From Bacteroidota bacterium (GTDB taxonomy: Bacteria; Bacteroidota; Bacteroidia; 2-12-FULL-35-15), in NCBI GenBank assembly GCA_023251835.1, contig JAHEXZ010000042.1, positions 1 through 46,192 on the forward strand: a DNA stretch of 46,192 nucleotides, given 5' to 3'. Positions 8,062 to 17,025 of the stretch are shown one piece after another. The notes below the pieces were generated by a model. It searched no databases and had not been told where the DNA came from. It saw nothing but the letters and a program-made list of their open reading frames with translations. Position 1 is the first letter of the stretch. Each line of letters begins with the position of its first letter. Position numbers and translations under genes: made by a program.

Positions 8062-8090
8062 CAACGAAACCTTAGCTGTTAGCGGTTGCA
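8060..8090 (-). repeat. GTTAGCGG core within a TGCAAC/GTTGCA inverted repeat
   Basis: TGCAAC at 8060-8065 and GTTGCA at 8085-8090 form a 6-bp inverted repeat that encloses GTTAGCGG (8078-8085). The same 8-mer bounds the cassette-like gene at 632 and 1169-1176. On the minus strand it follows the DUF4160-DUF2442 pair, as a cassette end would. Confidence 0.5.
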
Positions 8091-8179
8091 AGTTTATTTA
8101 CTTTTAATTTGCCATATGAACCTTTATTAGTAGTTGTTTTGATTAAAATAGTTGGTAAATGAATTAACAAATCTTTACA

Positions 8180-8410
8180 CTATATGGAAATCTTAAGTAA
8201 CGCGTCAACTGATAAGTCCTCGTCTATTAAAGGCCAATGAATTCCATATCCAGATGGAGAAATTCGATAAAATCCTCGTTTAAAATCGTCCGCTGCTTTT
8301 AATTTTGGTGAAATTTTGTCCAAAGGGGCTTTAACGTGTTTGCCGTCAATTTGCAAATGAATAAAATTTCGATCAAAAGTTATTCCTTGAATATTATGTG
8401 TTGCAATCAT
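8180..8410 (-). CDS. DUF2442 domain protein (partner of DUF4160)
   Basis: The product is 76 residues. The ATG at 8410 gives MIATHNIQGITFDRNFIHLQ, the usual DUF2442 opening; the longer frame from 8446 overlaps the upstream gene and was rejected. The conserved block GKHVKAPLDKISPKLKAA followed by RISPSGYGIHWPLIDEDL is typical of DUF2442. Members are often encoded immediately beside DUF4160 proteins, as here with only 4 bases between stop and start, and the pair has been suggested to act as a toxin-antitoxin-like module. That function is not demonstrated by anything in the sequence. Confidence 0.8.
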   Translation of the reverse strand: MIATHNIQGITFDRNFIHLQIDGKHVKAPLDKISPKLKAADDFKRGFYRISPSGYGIHWPLIDEDLSVDALLKISI

Positions 8411-8414
8411 GGTC

Positions 8415-8663
8415 TTATTTTTTAAAATATTTATGCCAAGCGTCAACTAAAATGTCGAAATGTTGATATATAATTTTCTTAATTTCTTTTTTCGCAGTTG
8501 GAGTTAAATTAAAGGAAAAAACTTCCTTTATTTCAACTTCCTCGGGCAATAACCAAAACTTACATTCCATATCACCTTTTTCTGCATGAATGTGGATTGG
8601 TTCTGAACCTTCATTTGAATAAAAGAAAAGTCTCCAACCAAATATAAATAAAACTGTCGGCAT
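8415..8663 (-). CDS. DUF4160 domain protein
   Basis: The product is 82 residues, the usual size of DUF4160 proteins. The motif MPTVLFIFGWRLFFYSNEG, then EPIHIHAEKGDMECKFWL, carries the family's conserved H-x-H-A segment. It is the first gene of a two-gene minus-strand unit with the DUF2442 gene. The start ATG sits only 4 bases after a good -7 promoter box, so the mRNA may be leaderless. The unit stands between housekeeping genes and near an attC-like core, which points to an accessory, possibly mobile, origin. Confidence 0.8.
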   Translation of the reverse strand: MPTVLFIFGWRLFFYSNEGSEPIHIHAEKGDMECKFWLLPEEVEIKEVFSFNLTPTAKKEIKKIIYQHFDILVDAWHKYFKK

Positions 8664-8667
8664 ATGG

Positions 8668-8699
8668 CAAAAGTAAGGATTTTGTTTAAAATTCTCAAT
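8668..8699 (-). promoter_or_regulatory. Promoter of the DUF4160-DUF2442 pair
   Basis: On the minus strand ATTG (8699-8696) is followed after 20 bases by TACTTTTG (8675-8668), an exact TAnnTTTG -7 match. The start codon begins at 8663. Transcription would start at or within a few bases of the ATG. Confidence 0.6.
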
Positions 8700-8758
8700 A
8701 ATCTTTAAATGTACAGAATTACTGAGGAAACGCTATTAAACGTGCCTGACGCACCAAT

Positions 8759-8797
8759 AAAAAATGCTGCCCGATATTATGGAGCAGCATTTTTTAT
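8759..8797 (-). terminator. Bidirectional terminator after the YceI gene
   Basis: AAAAATGCTGC and GCAGCATTTTTT form an imperfect hairpin around GATATTAT, with A-rich and T-rich flanks on both sides. It lies 15 bases after the YceI stop on the minus strand. Confidence 0.8.
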
Positions 8798-8811
8798 TAT
8801 AATCCTGATTA

Positions 8812-9423
8812 TTATTTCGCATTAGCTACCAGATTTATATCCAGCTCAAAATTATCATCAATTGCTTTATCGCCAATGCCTTCAAAAAAACTGGCAGAAC
8901 CATATTTAATACCATATTTTGTTCGGTTTACAGTTATTTTAGCAATTACCACCACTGTTTTCGCATCCATTTTAATCTTTGCAGGAAACGTAATTTCATT
9001 GGTAATGCCTTTTATAGTGAGTTTGCCCGCTACATCATAGTCATTATCTTTTTTGGCAGTTACTTTAGTTAGCTCAAATTTTGCAGTAGGAAATTTGTCG
9101 CTGCCAAAAAAGTCGTCTGCTTTCAGGTGTCCTATTAATTTATCATTCCATTCTTTGTCTGTTAAATCAGTACAGGTTATAGAATTCATGTCAAATTCAA
9201 CTGTTCCACCTGTGATTGAACCTTGCTCAGTGGTAATTGTTCCTTTTGAAATATTTATTTTTCCATTGTGCTGCCCGGTTACTTTTTTGCCTAACCAACT
9301 GGTACTTGTTGCTTTGGTATCAATTGTATAGGCTGATGCATTTTTCCCTTCTTTAGGATTTGTAAATGAAAATGCTGTTACTGCAACTGCTGCAATAAAG
9401 CCTGTAATAACTGTTTTTTTCAT
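8812..9423 (-). CDS. YceI family secreted protein
   Basis: The product is 203 residues with an N-terminal signal peptide (MKKTVITGFIAAVAVTAFSF). The mature part is a single YceI lipocalin-like domain: YTIDTKATSTSWLGKKVTG at about residues 32-50, then GTVEFDMNSITC, and the signature HLKADDFFGSDKFPTAKFEL. YceI proteins are periplasmic beta-barrels that bind isoprenoid-like lipids in characterised members; the ligand here is unknown. It is transcribed alone, from a promoter overlapped by a perfect 30-bp palindrome (9454-9483), which argues for repression by a dimeric regulator. That regulator gene is not in the immediate vicinity. Confidence 0.92.
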   Translation of the reverse strand: MKKTVITGFIAAVAVTAFSFTNPKEGKNASAYTIDTKATSTSWLGKKVTGQHNGKINISKGTITTEQGSITGGTVEFDMNSITCTDLTDKEWNDKLIGHLKADDFFGSDKFPTAKFELTKVTAKKDNDYDVAGKLTIKGITNEITFPAKIKMDAKTVVVIAKITVNRTKYGIKYGSASFFEGIGDKAIDDNFELDINLVANAK

Positions 9424-9453
9424 AAGTTTTTTGCTTGTTTAATTTTTTACGGA

Positions 9454-9487
9454 CACAAATATATGTATATACATATATTTGTGCAAA
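9454..9487 (-). promoter_or_regulatory. YceI promoter overlapped by a perfect 30-bp palindromic operator
   Basis: The half-site CACAAATATATGTAT is repeated exactly in inverted form (9454-9483). On the minus strand TTTG (9487-9484) and TATATTTG (9463-9456) are separated by exactly 20 bases, an ideal Bacteroidota promoter, so the palindrome fills the spacer and the -7 box. A bound dimer would block RNA polymerase. A MarR- or TetR-type repressor is a plausible ligand, but this is inference. Confidence 0.75.
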
Positions 9488-9599
9488 TTATTTTTCATGA
9501 AAAGATTTTAATAAAGGGATGGATTCTTTGTAAGTTGCTCATTTTCATTACCTTATGCTTTATAAGATTTTCCAACAAAAATTCAAATGGTCCTTAGTG

Positions 9600-9607
9600 T
9601 ATATTTG
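9600..9607 (+). promoter_or_regulatory. Possible -7 element of the glycoside hydrolase gene
   Basis: TATATTTG matches TAnnTTTG exactly and lies 4 bases before the preferred ATG at 9612. No good -33 box is present, so this could be chance inside a longer reading frame. Confidence 0.3.
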
Positions 9608-9611
9608 CCTG

Positions 9612-11606
9612 ATGAAATCGTTCTCTTTCTTTTTTGTTATAATAAGTAGTGTTTTATTGTTTGTGTTTACCGGCAGTAAACAAATTATTGATGAACCAAC
9701 GTTTTACTCCTCATCAAAACCCTGCGTGCGGTGGTGGTGGTTTGCAACGGAGATCAAAAAAACAGATATTAAGTACCAGTTAGACTGGGTAAAGAAAAAT
9801 AATTTTGGTGGTGTAGAGATTGCCTGGGTGTATCCTTTGTACCGGTATCAGAAGATGTATGCTCAAAGTTACAATCGCCACTACCCCAAAGACACTACTG
9901 CTCAAAAATGGCTTAGCCCGGAATGGTCGGAAGTAGTAGCCTATACCAAATTGTATGCTGATTCAATTGGGCTGAACTGCGATTTTACCTTTGGCAGTGC
10001 ATGGCCTGTGGCAGGGAACAATATTGATAAGAAACACGGTACTCAGATTTATGGTGACACCGCATTCCGGCAGCTGCTCACTTTTGCCTGGAGCTGGCCG
10101 GATACTCAGCGGGTAATCAATCATCTCGACAGTAATGCTTTTTATCTGTTTGCCGAACCTGTAGGAAAAGCCTTAAACAAAGCACTGAAAGGATCAAAAT
10201 CTGCCTTGTTTACGGATTCCTGGGAAATCAAACTCAATAGCACAAATAAAATTTGGACACCCGGTTTTGAAACCACCTTCCGAAAAAAATTTGGCTATGA
10301 CATTATTCCTTATATGGAAGCAGCTCTTGACTCATTTCCTGATGTTCGTTATGATTATATGCTGCATTTGGATGACTATGTTACAAACGGGTTTTATAAA
10401 CCCTATGTGAAGAAATGCAAGGAGTTGGGTGCATGGTCGCGGGTACAGCGTTTGGCTTCCCCAACAGATGTAATGACCACCTACTCCCTGGTGGATATCC
10501 CTGAGACTGAGGCCATGCTGAACAATCCAAACTATTCCCGGATTGTGAGTTCTTCGGCTTGTCTGGCTTCCAAAAAAATAGTTTCCAGCGAAACATTTAC
10601 GTGCATGTATGGTTTTCCTGCCACTTATCTGAGGCAGGAGCAAACCGCAGATTTAAAAATGGTGGCAGATGCTTTATTTGCTCAGGGGGTAAATCAGCAT
10701 TTTTATCATGGAATGCCTTACAATCCTAAAGGCTCAGATACCATTGATTTTTTTGCTACCACCTATTTTGGTCCGGGTGGGAGTTTAACGCCTGAGCTAC
10801 CTGCTTTCAACGCCTATATGGAAAAAGTTTCAGGGATACTGCAAAAAGGAAAAACTTACAGTGATGTGGCAGTATATGTTCCCTATGAGGATGCTGTAAT
10901 GAAAGGTGCCTATCCACACGAACTGCAGCGGGTATGGGTATGGGGAGAATATGAATTAAGATATGTATATCCTCCAAAAGAAACAGAGCAATACCATCCT
11001 TTGTGGATTAACAGGTATTTTTTGGAACAGGCTGAATTTAAAGGAGGCAAATTAAGTATTGGAGATGCACAATTCCCTGCTCTGTATATTGATGTAGAAT
11101 ATATGGATATACGAGCTCTTAAGCGAGTGTTTGAATTGGCAAAAAAAGGCTTGCCGGTATGTTTGAAACGCCTGCCCAAAGAACCTGGAAAAATAAAATC
11201 CGAAAAATATTCTGATATGTGTAATTCATTGGCTTCTCTGCCAAACGTTTCTAAAGATTTCCATCGGGTTATTGACCATCCTCCTTTAATTCAGGGAGAC
11301 AGCATACCAGAGTATTGGTGCAGGGTGGAAAAAGACGGCACTCATTATCTGTTCCTGGCACAATGGCCATCTAAGCATCTTAAATATCCGATTTACTCGG
11401 GTCAATCTTATATGGAGAAATCCATCTTCAGGGAACTAACGTTTAAGATAAATGGAAAAATCATCACGCAAAACATTGAATTCAAGCCTTATCAATCCAT
11501 TATGCTCAAGGTCACGGCTAACGGGAAAGTAGAATTTTTGGATATTTCATTTATTCCCAAAACCCCGGTTATCCGGCCCCGTGAGAAACAAAAAATGTAT
11601 TTTTAA
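9612..11606 (+). CDS. Secreted glycoside hydrolase (GH106/alpha-L-rhamnosidase-like)
   Basis: The product is 664 residues. The start at 9612 yields a typical signal peptide (MKSFSFFFVIISSVLLFVFTG); an in-frame ATG at 9555 would bury it behind 19 residues. After the signal, KPCVRWWWFATEIKKTDI and NFGGVEIAWVYP match the opening of GH106-type barrels (R-P-x-x-W-F-W, then G-G-V-E). DFTFGSAWPVAGNNI is the matching strand-loop, and the segment ALFTDSWEI with later ETFTCMYGFPATYLRQEQ could supply acidic active-site residues. The C-terminal part is shorter than in many GH106 enzymes, which carry a large beta-sandwich. It likely acts on rhamnose-containing or related plant or algal polysaccharide in the periplasm. 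No SusC/SusD genes are nearby, so it is not in an obvious polysaccharide-utilisation locus. Confidence 0.72.
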   Translation: MKSFSFFFVIISSVLLFVFTGSKQIIDEPTFYSSSKPCVRWWWFATEIKKTDIKYQLDWVKKNNFGGVEIAWVYPLYRYQKMYAQSYNRHYPKDTTAQKWLSPEWSEVVAYTKLYADSIGLNCDFTFGSAWPVAGNNIDKKHGTQIYGDTAFRQLLTFAWSWPDTQRVINHLDSNAFYLFAEPVGKALNKALKGSKSALFTDSWEIKLNSTNKIWTPGFETTFRKKFGYDIIPYMEAALDSFPDVRYDYMLHLDDYVTNGFYKPYVKKCKELGAWSRVQRLASPTDVMTTYSLVDIPETEAMLNNPNYSRIVSSSACLASKKIVSSETFTCMYGFPATYLRQEQTADLKMVADALFAQGVNQHFYHGMPYNPKGSDTIDFFATTYFGPGGSLTPELPAFNAYMEKVSGILQKGKTYSDVAVYVPYEDAVMKGAYPHELQRVWVWGEYELRYVYPPKETEQYHPLWINRYFLEQAEFKGGKLSIGDAQFPALYIDVEYMDIRALKRVFELAKKGLPVCLKRLPKEPGKIKSEKYSDMCNSLASLPNVSKDFHRVIDHPPLIQGDSIPEYWCRVEKDGTHYLFLAQWPSKHLKYPIYSGQSYMEKSIFRELTFKINGKIITQNIEFKPYQSIMLKVTANGKVEFLDISFIPKTPVIRPREKQKMYF

Positions 11607-11618
11607 CTATCGAAAGAC

Positions 11619-12056
11619 TTAATCATCTGTAGGCTCAGGTGCCTTCTCAAATCCAGCTTTTTTAGGTTTGATTTTTTTTATAAACAACACATTAATCAAT
11701 TCGTCTTCCATTGTCAATACGGTTTTAGAAATTCCATTAGTAATGGTTACAGGAAATTCATAACGCAGCTTCTTCTTTACCGGAGAATAAGTACCATCCT
11801 CCATTTTGGTATACATAGCTGTTATTTTGCCATCTTTAACTTCACACTTACCATTAAAACACTCTGCATCACTGCCATTTCTGAAAGTGATAATTACATC
11901 GGCATAAGTACCATCAGCAACATCCTCAGCACCACGTGCTTCAAACTTTTGCGCCCATTTTAAATAACAATTACTTTCGTCATTTTTTGCTGATTGAGCG
12001 GACGCTGCAATAGAAATACCGGTAAACAGGATAAGTGTAGTAATTATTTTCTTCAT
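11619..12056 (-). CDS. Small secreted protein of unknown function
   Basis: The product is 145 residues. The start at 12056 gives a standard signal peptide (MKKIITTLILFTGISIAASAQ); a GTG or ATG upstream would only extend it. The mature protein contains DGTYADVIITFRNGSDAECF and GKCEVKDGKITAMYTKMED, a beta-rich pattern with two Cys residues (about 57 and 62 in the mature region) that could form a disulfide. It ends with a Lys- and acid-rich tail. I recognise no family. It is convergent with the glycoside hydrolase gene, 12 bases apart. Confidence 0.75.
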   Translation of the reverse strand: MKKIITTLILFTGISIAASAQSAKNDESNCYLKWAQKFEARGAEDVADGTYADVIITFRNGSDAECFNGKCEVKDGKITAMYTKMEDGTYSPVKKKLRYEFPVTITNGISKTVLTMEDELINVLFIKKIKPKKAGFEKAPEPTDD

Positions 12057-12230
12057 TTCATTAATAAAAATAATAGTATCATACAATTAATAGGTTGCGT
12101 AAATGTAATAAAATTATCAGTAATAATTTCAAATGTTAACGCAAAAGAACTTAATTTTATGTATTCATAAAAAAGCTATTATAAACCGGGGAATAAAAAT
12201 TATTTAAGCCAAATAGAATTACTACAAAAC

Positions 12231-12797
12231 ATGAACATCATTGAAAATAATTTCAGAGAGGCACAACGTGTACTTGAACTGTTTCTGGCTGATGCTAATA
12301 ATATGTCCTTAATAGAACAGGCCGGCAGTATATTGGTTGAAGCCTTTAAAAAAGGAAATAAGGTGATGTCGTGCGGAAACGGGGGGTCAATGTGCGATGC
12401 CATGCATTTTGCAGAAGAGCTGAGCGGCAGGTTCCGGGAAAACAGAAAAGCATTACCGGCTCTGTCTATATCAGACTCATCTCACATTTCCTGCGTTGCT
12501 AATGACTATGGGTATGATAAAATTTTCTCAAGATATATAGAGGCCCTGGGCGCCAAGGGCGATGTATTGCTGGCCATCAGCACCAGCGGCAATTCAGTAA
12601 ATGTAATGAATGCCATACATAGCGCAAAAGAAAAAGGAATGTTAGTGATTGGGCTGACAGGAAAAAATGGAGGAAAAATGGCTACATTGTGCGATGTGGA
12701 AATACGCGCACCTCATAGCCAGTATGCCGACAGAGCCCAGGAAATACATATTAAAGTGATTCATTCATTGATACATTATGTAGAAATGACTTTATAA
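12231..12797 (+). CDS. gmhA: Phosphoheptose isomerase (sedoheptulose 7-phosphate isomerase), SIS domain
   Basis: It converts sedoheptulose 7-phosphate to D-glycero-D-manno-heptose 7-phosphate, the first step toward ADP-heptose for lipopolysaccharide core. The 188-residue length is that of GmhA. The SIS fold is covered by [20 protein letters not shown] (residues about 46-65; the S and D/H positions line the sugar-phosphate site), [14 protein letters not shown], and [14 protein letters not shown] at the C terminus. It begins with [19 protein letters not shown] and needs no start adjustment. Other heptose genes (hldE, gmhB) are not in the window. Confidence 0.95.
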   Translation: MNIIENNFREAQRVLELFLADANNMSLIEQAGSILVEAFKKGNKVMSCGNGGSMCDAMHFAEELSGRFRENRKALPALSISDSSHISCVANDYGYDKIFSRYIEALGAKGDVLLAISTSGNSVNVMNAIHSAKEKGMLVIGLTGKNGGKMATLCDVEIRAPHSQYADRAQEIHIKVIHSLIHYVEMTL

Positions 12798-12846
12798 ACA
12801 TATATGATTTAGAGGTTTAAAATTTATTTTAGAGAATAAAATTACC

Positions 12847-14385
12847 ATGCTCGTAAAAACTTATGGCAGTGCAGTGTACGGAATCAGTGCTACAACTGTA
12901 ACTGTTGAAACAAATATAAACCCCGGGGTTAATTTTTTTTTAGTGGGTTTGCCCGACAGTGCCGTAAAAGAGAGTCAGCAACGTATTGATGCGGCATTAA
13001 AAAATAATGGCTATAAAATTCCCGGTAAAAGTATTGTTATCAACATGGCTCCTGCAGATATTCGAAAAGAAGGCTCTGCTTATGATTTGACTATTGCTGT
13101 AGGGATATTAGCTGCATCCGAACAAATTCTTTCTCATAAAGTGGGAGATTATATAATAATGGGTGAACTCTCCTTAGATGGAGGGCTACAACCCATTAAA
13201 GGTGTTTTACCTATTGCAATTCAGGCACAGAAAGAAAATTTTAAAGGCATTATTCTTCCGAAACAAAACGCGAAAGAAGCTGCTATTGTGAGTAACCTTG
13301 ACGTGTATGGAGTAGAAAATATCAAAGAAGTTATTGATTTTTTTAATGATAAAATTCAACCAGAACCAACAGTTGTAAATACACGCGAAGAATTTTTTTC
13401 AAAATTAAACAGCAGTGAGTTTGATTTTGCTGATGTAAAAGGCCAGGAAAATATTAAACGTGCTTTGGAGATTGCTGCGGCAGGAGGGCACAATGTTATT
13501 TTAATAGGTGCTCCGGGGTCTGGCAAAACAATGCTTGCAAAACGATTGCCAACCATTTTACCTCCAATGCATTTGCAGGAAGCGCTTGAAACCACCAAAA
13601 TTCATAGTGTTGCAGGTAAAATGGGCAAAAGCCTGGGTTTAATTTCTATCCGCCCCTTCCGCTCTCCGCATCATACCATTTCGGACGTAGCATTGGTAGG
13701 CGGTGGAGGTGTTCCACAACCTGGTGAAATTTCACTGGCGCATAATGGTGTATTGTTCTTAGATGAGTTACCCGAATTTAAACGTACGGCTTTGGAAGTA
13801 ATGCGACAACCATTAGAGGACAGAGTGGTAACTATTTCCCGCGCAAAATTTTCAGTGGAATACCCTGCCAGCTTTATGTTGGTAGCCGCCATGAATCCTT
13901 GTCCATGCGGTTATTATAACCATCCGGAGAAAAACTGTGTTTGTCCGCCTGGAACAGTACAAAAATATTTAAATAAAATTTCAGGACCTCTGCTGGATAG
14001 AATTGACATACATATAGAAGTAACTCCCGTATCCTATAATGAACTTGCAGCAGAACGAACTTCCGAAAAAAGTGCCAATGTGAGAGAGCGGGTTATTAAG
14101 GCAAGAGAAATACAACAAAAAAGATATGTAACTAATGAAGGCGTACATTGTAATGCACAAATGAGCTCTAAACAGCTACGCACCATTTGTAAAATTAATG
14201 ACGCAGGAAACCAACTGTTAAAAACCGCAATGGAAAAGTTAGGACTTTCAGCACGCGCTTATGATCGTATTTTGAAGGTAGCACGTACCATTGCCGACCT
14301 GGATGAATCTGAATCTATTGAAACCACCCATCTGGCAGAAGCTATTCAATATCGAAGTCTGGACAGAGAAGGCTGGGCAGGGTAG
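12847..14385 (+). CDS. comM: YifB/ComM-like Mg-chelatase-related AAA+ ATPase
   Basis: The product is 512 residues, the usual size. The N-terminal ChlI-like domain is seen in [20 protein letters not shown] and [16 protein letters not shown] (residues about 25-105). The AAA+ core has a Walker [16 protein letters not shown] (about 221-235), Walker [14 protein letters not shown] (about 300-312) and [16 protein letters not shown], and the Mg-chelatase C-terminal domain ends the protein ([19 protein letters not shown]). In Vibrio the ComM homologue is a branch-migration helicase used in natural transformation; many bacteria without known competence carry it too. The gene follows gmhA by 49 bases on the same strand. 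Confidence 0.93.
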   Translation: MLVKTYGSAVYGISATTVTVETNINPGVNFFLVGLPDSAVKESQQRIDAALKNNGYKIPGKSIVINMAPADIRKEGSAYDLTIAVGILAASEQILSHKVGDYIIMGELSLDGGLQPIKGVLPIAIQAQKENFKGIILPKQNAKEAAIVSNLDVYGVENIKEVIDFFNDKIQPEPTVVNTREEFFSKLNSSEFDFADVKGQENIKRALEIAAAGGHNVILIGAPGSGKTMLAKRLPTILPPMHLQEALETTKIHSVAGKMGKSLGLISIRPFRSPHHTISDVALVGGGGVPQPGEISLAHNGVLFLDELPEFKRTALEVMRQPLEDRVVTISRAKFSVEYPASFMLVAAMNPCPCGYYNHPEKNCVCPPGTVQKYLNKISGPLLDRIDIHIEVTPVSYNELAAERTSEKSANVRERVIKAREIQQKRYVTNEGVHCNAQMSSKQLRTICKINDAGNQLLKTAMEKLGLSARAYDRILKVARTIADLDESESIETTHLAEAIQYRSLDREGWAG

Positions 14386-14479
14386 TTATTAACAATATAT
14401 CTGTATTACTATAGCTTATTTAATAACAACTTTAAATTCCTTATCTGTAATTTAGTCCAATAATCGGACAACACAAACA

Positions 14480-16978
14480 ATGTTTAAGCATTCTATAAAC
14501 ATATTACTTTTCTTAGCCCTTTTTTCTATAATCTATAGCCATACTCATGCTCAAACACTCAATAACGACAGCTTAATGGCTGCTAACTATTTTGATAATG
14601 AGGATTATAACCGTGCTCTTAATGCTTACCTGAAGTTATTTAGAAAAAACAAAGAAGATGTTACTGTTAATTACAGAATAGGCTATTGCTACCTGCATCT
14701 AAATGATGATAAATCAAGAGCAATTCCTTTTTTTGAATATGTATTTAATAAAGGGGACTATAAAGATGATTTGCTTTTATACATGGGAAAAGCGTATATG
14801 TATGCTTATAATTTTGAAGATGCATTGACTTTTTTTAATCAGTACCGGAAAATAATTTATTCAAAAAAGTTTGAACTTATAGAAAATTATTATGAGGATG
14901 CTATGGAAGGGAAAATTGATTATCAAAAAAAAATTACCATTGGAAATTTTGGTGTAGTAGACCACTGCATTGAAAATTCCGAGAATGCTATAGAAATGGT
15001 AAAAAGACCATTAAATGTAACTTTTGAAAATTTAGGAAAAGATATTAATTCACCCTATGCCGACTACTACCCCTTTGTGACTAAAGATCATGGAACACTT
15101 TACTTTACTTCACGCAGAGGAAAAGATACCGACAGTCTACAAAAATGGCAAGCAGAATTTTCTTCGGATATTTATTATTCAACAGTAAAAGACGGGCAAT
15201 GGAATAGAGCTACAACTATTGGTTCTGTGATTAATACTGCAGAAGACGAAGAGTGTGTTTATGTAACACCCGATGGAAAAAATATGATTGTGTATGAGGA
15301 AAATGAGAATGCTACAGGCGATCTTTCTATTGTTTCTATAGAAAATATGGCAACAAAACCGGTAAGTTTTAATGGCCCTATTAACACCCAATTCCATGAA
15401 TATGAAGGTTGTATTGCCGAAGATAGCAGCATTGTTATATTTTCCAGCGACAGAGAAGGAGGATTGGGAGAAACCGACTTATATATTGTCAGAAAGCTGG
15501 GGAATGGCAAATGGAGTGTTCCTTATAACCTGGGCGCAGGGATTAATACAAAGTATAAAGAGGCTTTTCCAATGTTTGATGAAAAAAATAATGTTTTATA
15601 TTTTGCTTCCGAAGGTCATTTGAACATGGGCGGTTACGATATTTTCTCATCCTCATACGACCTTGAAAACCAGAAATTTGGAGATGCAAGAAATGTAGGT
15701 TATCCTATTAACACACCGACAGATGATATGCAATTTTCTATGGCAGAGAACGGACGCGAAGGATATATTTCTGCTGTAAGAAAGGATGGGCTCGGAGATT
15801 TGGATATCTATAAAATAGTATTCAATGATATTGAAAAACCTTATTCTGTTATCAGAGGGGTTGTTTCAATAAAAGATGGGGATACATTGCGAAAAGATAT
15901 TATAGCTTCCGTTTCATTACAGAGTGTAACAACAAATACAGAATTAGATTCAAAAGATGTGAATCGCCAGACAGGCAGGTACATTTTTGCTGTAGATAAC
16001 CCGGGAAAATACATTCTGAAAGTAAAAAGCCCTGATTTAAAAGATGTGGAACAGGAAATAAATGTATATGATAAATCAGATTTTGTTTTTGAAATAGAAA
16101 AAGATTTCCTGCTTCAAAAGGATAACCCTGATTCATTATCTTCTAACAATACACCTTCAAAGGATAGCGTTGAAACAATCAGTATTCAGAAACTGCCGGT
16201 AAATATAATCTTGTGGGGCCATATAAAAACGAATGATACTTCTACATCAACCATAGATGCTGTGATTTCATTAACGGACGCTATAACAAATCAGGAAGTG
16301 GCAAGGAAAAATGCCAACCCTCAAAACGGCAAATACAGTTTTTCTGTAAAAACCGGAAAATATACTATGTATGTTAACAGCCCTGGTTATGAGAATTTCA
16401 AAGAAGAAATTAATACTGATAATTTGTCGGATTTTTTTGAAACAGGTAAAAATGTCACACTTAAAAAAAATACCAGTGTTACATCAATTGGTGCAGAAAG
16501 TCTAAAAACATCAGCAGATGTTAACATTCGGAAAACAACACATGATTCCTCTGCTATTACAAGAACTGAAAAACAATCAGTTGACACCACTGCAAAAGCG
16601 GGCACTGCTGTAAAAAAAATAACGGTTGTTGACCCAAAAACAACAAAAACGATTAAAACACAAACGAGTACTACTAAAAAGAAAACAAGCACCGCTGTTA
16701 AAAAACAAACAACCAGTACTAAAAAGCAAATCAATACTAAAAAGAAAACAAAAACTGCCGTTAAAAAGCAAACAACAGCCACTAAAAAACAAACCGGTAC
16801 TAAAAAGAAAACAAATACTGCTGTTAAAAAACAAACAAACTCCGGCAGTAAAAAGCAAACAACTCCTGTGAAGAAAAAAACATCAGCTAATGTTACTACA
16901 AAAGACAATGTAAAAAAATCAATCACCCCTTCTCAAAAGAATCCGGCAAAAACTAAAACCGGTACTAAATTCGAATAG
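14480..16978 (+). CDS. TPR/PD40 envelope protein with a long Lys/Thr-rich tail
   Basis: The product is 832 residues. It has a signal peptide (about 1-24), TPR-like helices (about 30-150; ENYYEDAMEGK ends them), then a WD40-like PD40 beta-propeller (about 190-445) with motifs such as YADYYPFVTKDHGTLYFTSR, IVIFSSDREGGLGETDLY and LYFASEGHLNMGGYDIFSS. Two carboxypeptidase-regulatory-like domains follow (about 455-545 and 570-665; GRYIFAVDNPGKYILKVKSP and NGKYSFSVKTGKYTMYVNSP). Members of this architecture normally end in an OmpA peptidoglycan-binding domain (as in PorE of the T9SS). Here it is replaced by about 150 residues of Lys/Thr repeats, strongly basic and disordered-looking. Its shorter paralogue is at 17870. 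I infer an envelope or peptidoglycan-associated role. Confidence 0.85.
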   Translation: MFKHSINILLFLALFSIIYSHTHAQTLNNDSLMAANYFDNEDYNRALNAYLKLFRKNKEDVTVNYRIGYCYLHLNDDKSRAIPFFEYVFNKGDYKDDLLLYMGKAYMYAYNFEDALTFFNQYRKIIYSKKFELIENYYEDAMEGKIDYQKKITIGNFGVVDHCIENSENAIEMVKRPLNVTFENLGKDINSPYADYYPFVTKDHGTLYFTSRRGKDTDSLQKWQAEFSSDIYYSTVKDGQWNRATTIGSVINTAEDEECVYVTPDGKNMIVYEENENATGDLSIVSIENMATKPVSFNGPINTQFHEYEGCIAEDSSIVIFSSDREGGLGETDLYIVRKLGNGKWSVPYNLGAGINTKYKEAFPMFDEKNNVLYFASEGHLNMGGYDIFSSSYDLENQKFGDARNVGYPINTPTDDMQFSMAENGREGYISAVRKDGLGDLDIYKIVFNDIEKPYSVIRGVVSIKDGDTLRKDIIASVSLQSVTTNTELDSKDVNRQTGRYIFAVDNPGKYILKVKSPDLKDVEQEINVYDKSDFVFEIEKDFLLQKDNPDSLSSNNTPSKDSVETISIQKLPVNIILWGHIKTNDTSTSTIDAVISLTDAITNQEVARKNANPQNGKYSFSVKTGKYTMYVNSPGYENFKEEINTDNLSDFFETGKNVTLKKNTSVTSIGAESLKTSADVNIRKTTHDSSAITRTEKQSVDTTAKAGTAVKKITVVDPKTTKTIKTQTSTTKKKTSTAVKKQTTSTKKQINTKKKTKTAVKKQTTATKKQTGTKKKTNTAVKKQTNSGSKKQTTPVKKKTSANVTTKDNVKKSITPSQKNPAKTKTGTKFE
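16650..16890 (+). repeat. Imperfect tandem repeat coding for the Lys/Thr-rich tail
   Basis: The DNA repeats variants of ACTAAAAAGAAAACA and GCTGTTAAAAAACAA, encoding units such as TAVKKQT, STKKQ and TKKKT. The repeats are in frame with the gene and differ by point changes, so they are not freshly duplicated. Confidence 0.7.
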
Positions 16979-17025
16979 CCCACAATTAAGTAACCTTTTG
17001 TCTACCAATACGTTTAACAGCAATT

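Noticed and set aside
16387-16926. 179-codon minus-strand ORF opposite the PD40 gene's tail
   Set aside because: It is the mirror of a Lys/Thr-rich repeat and gives a Phe/Val/Cys-rich sequence without features; the plus strand has the real protein.
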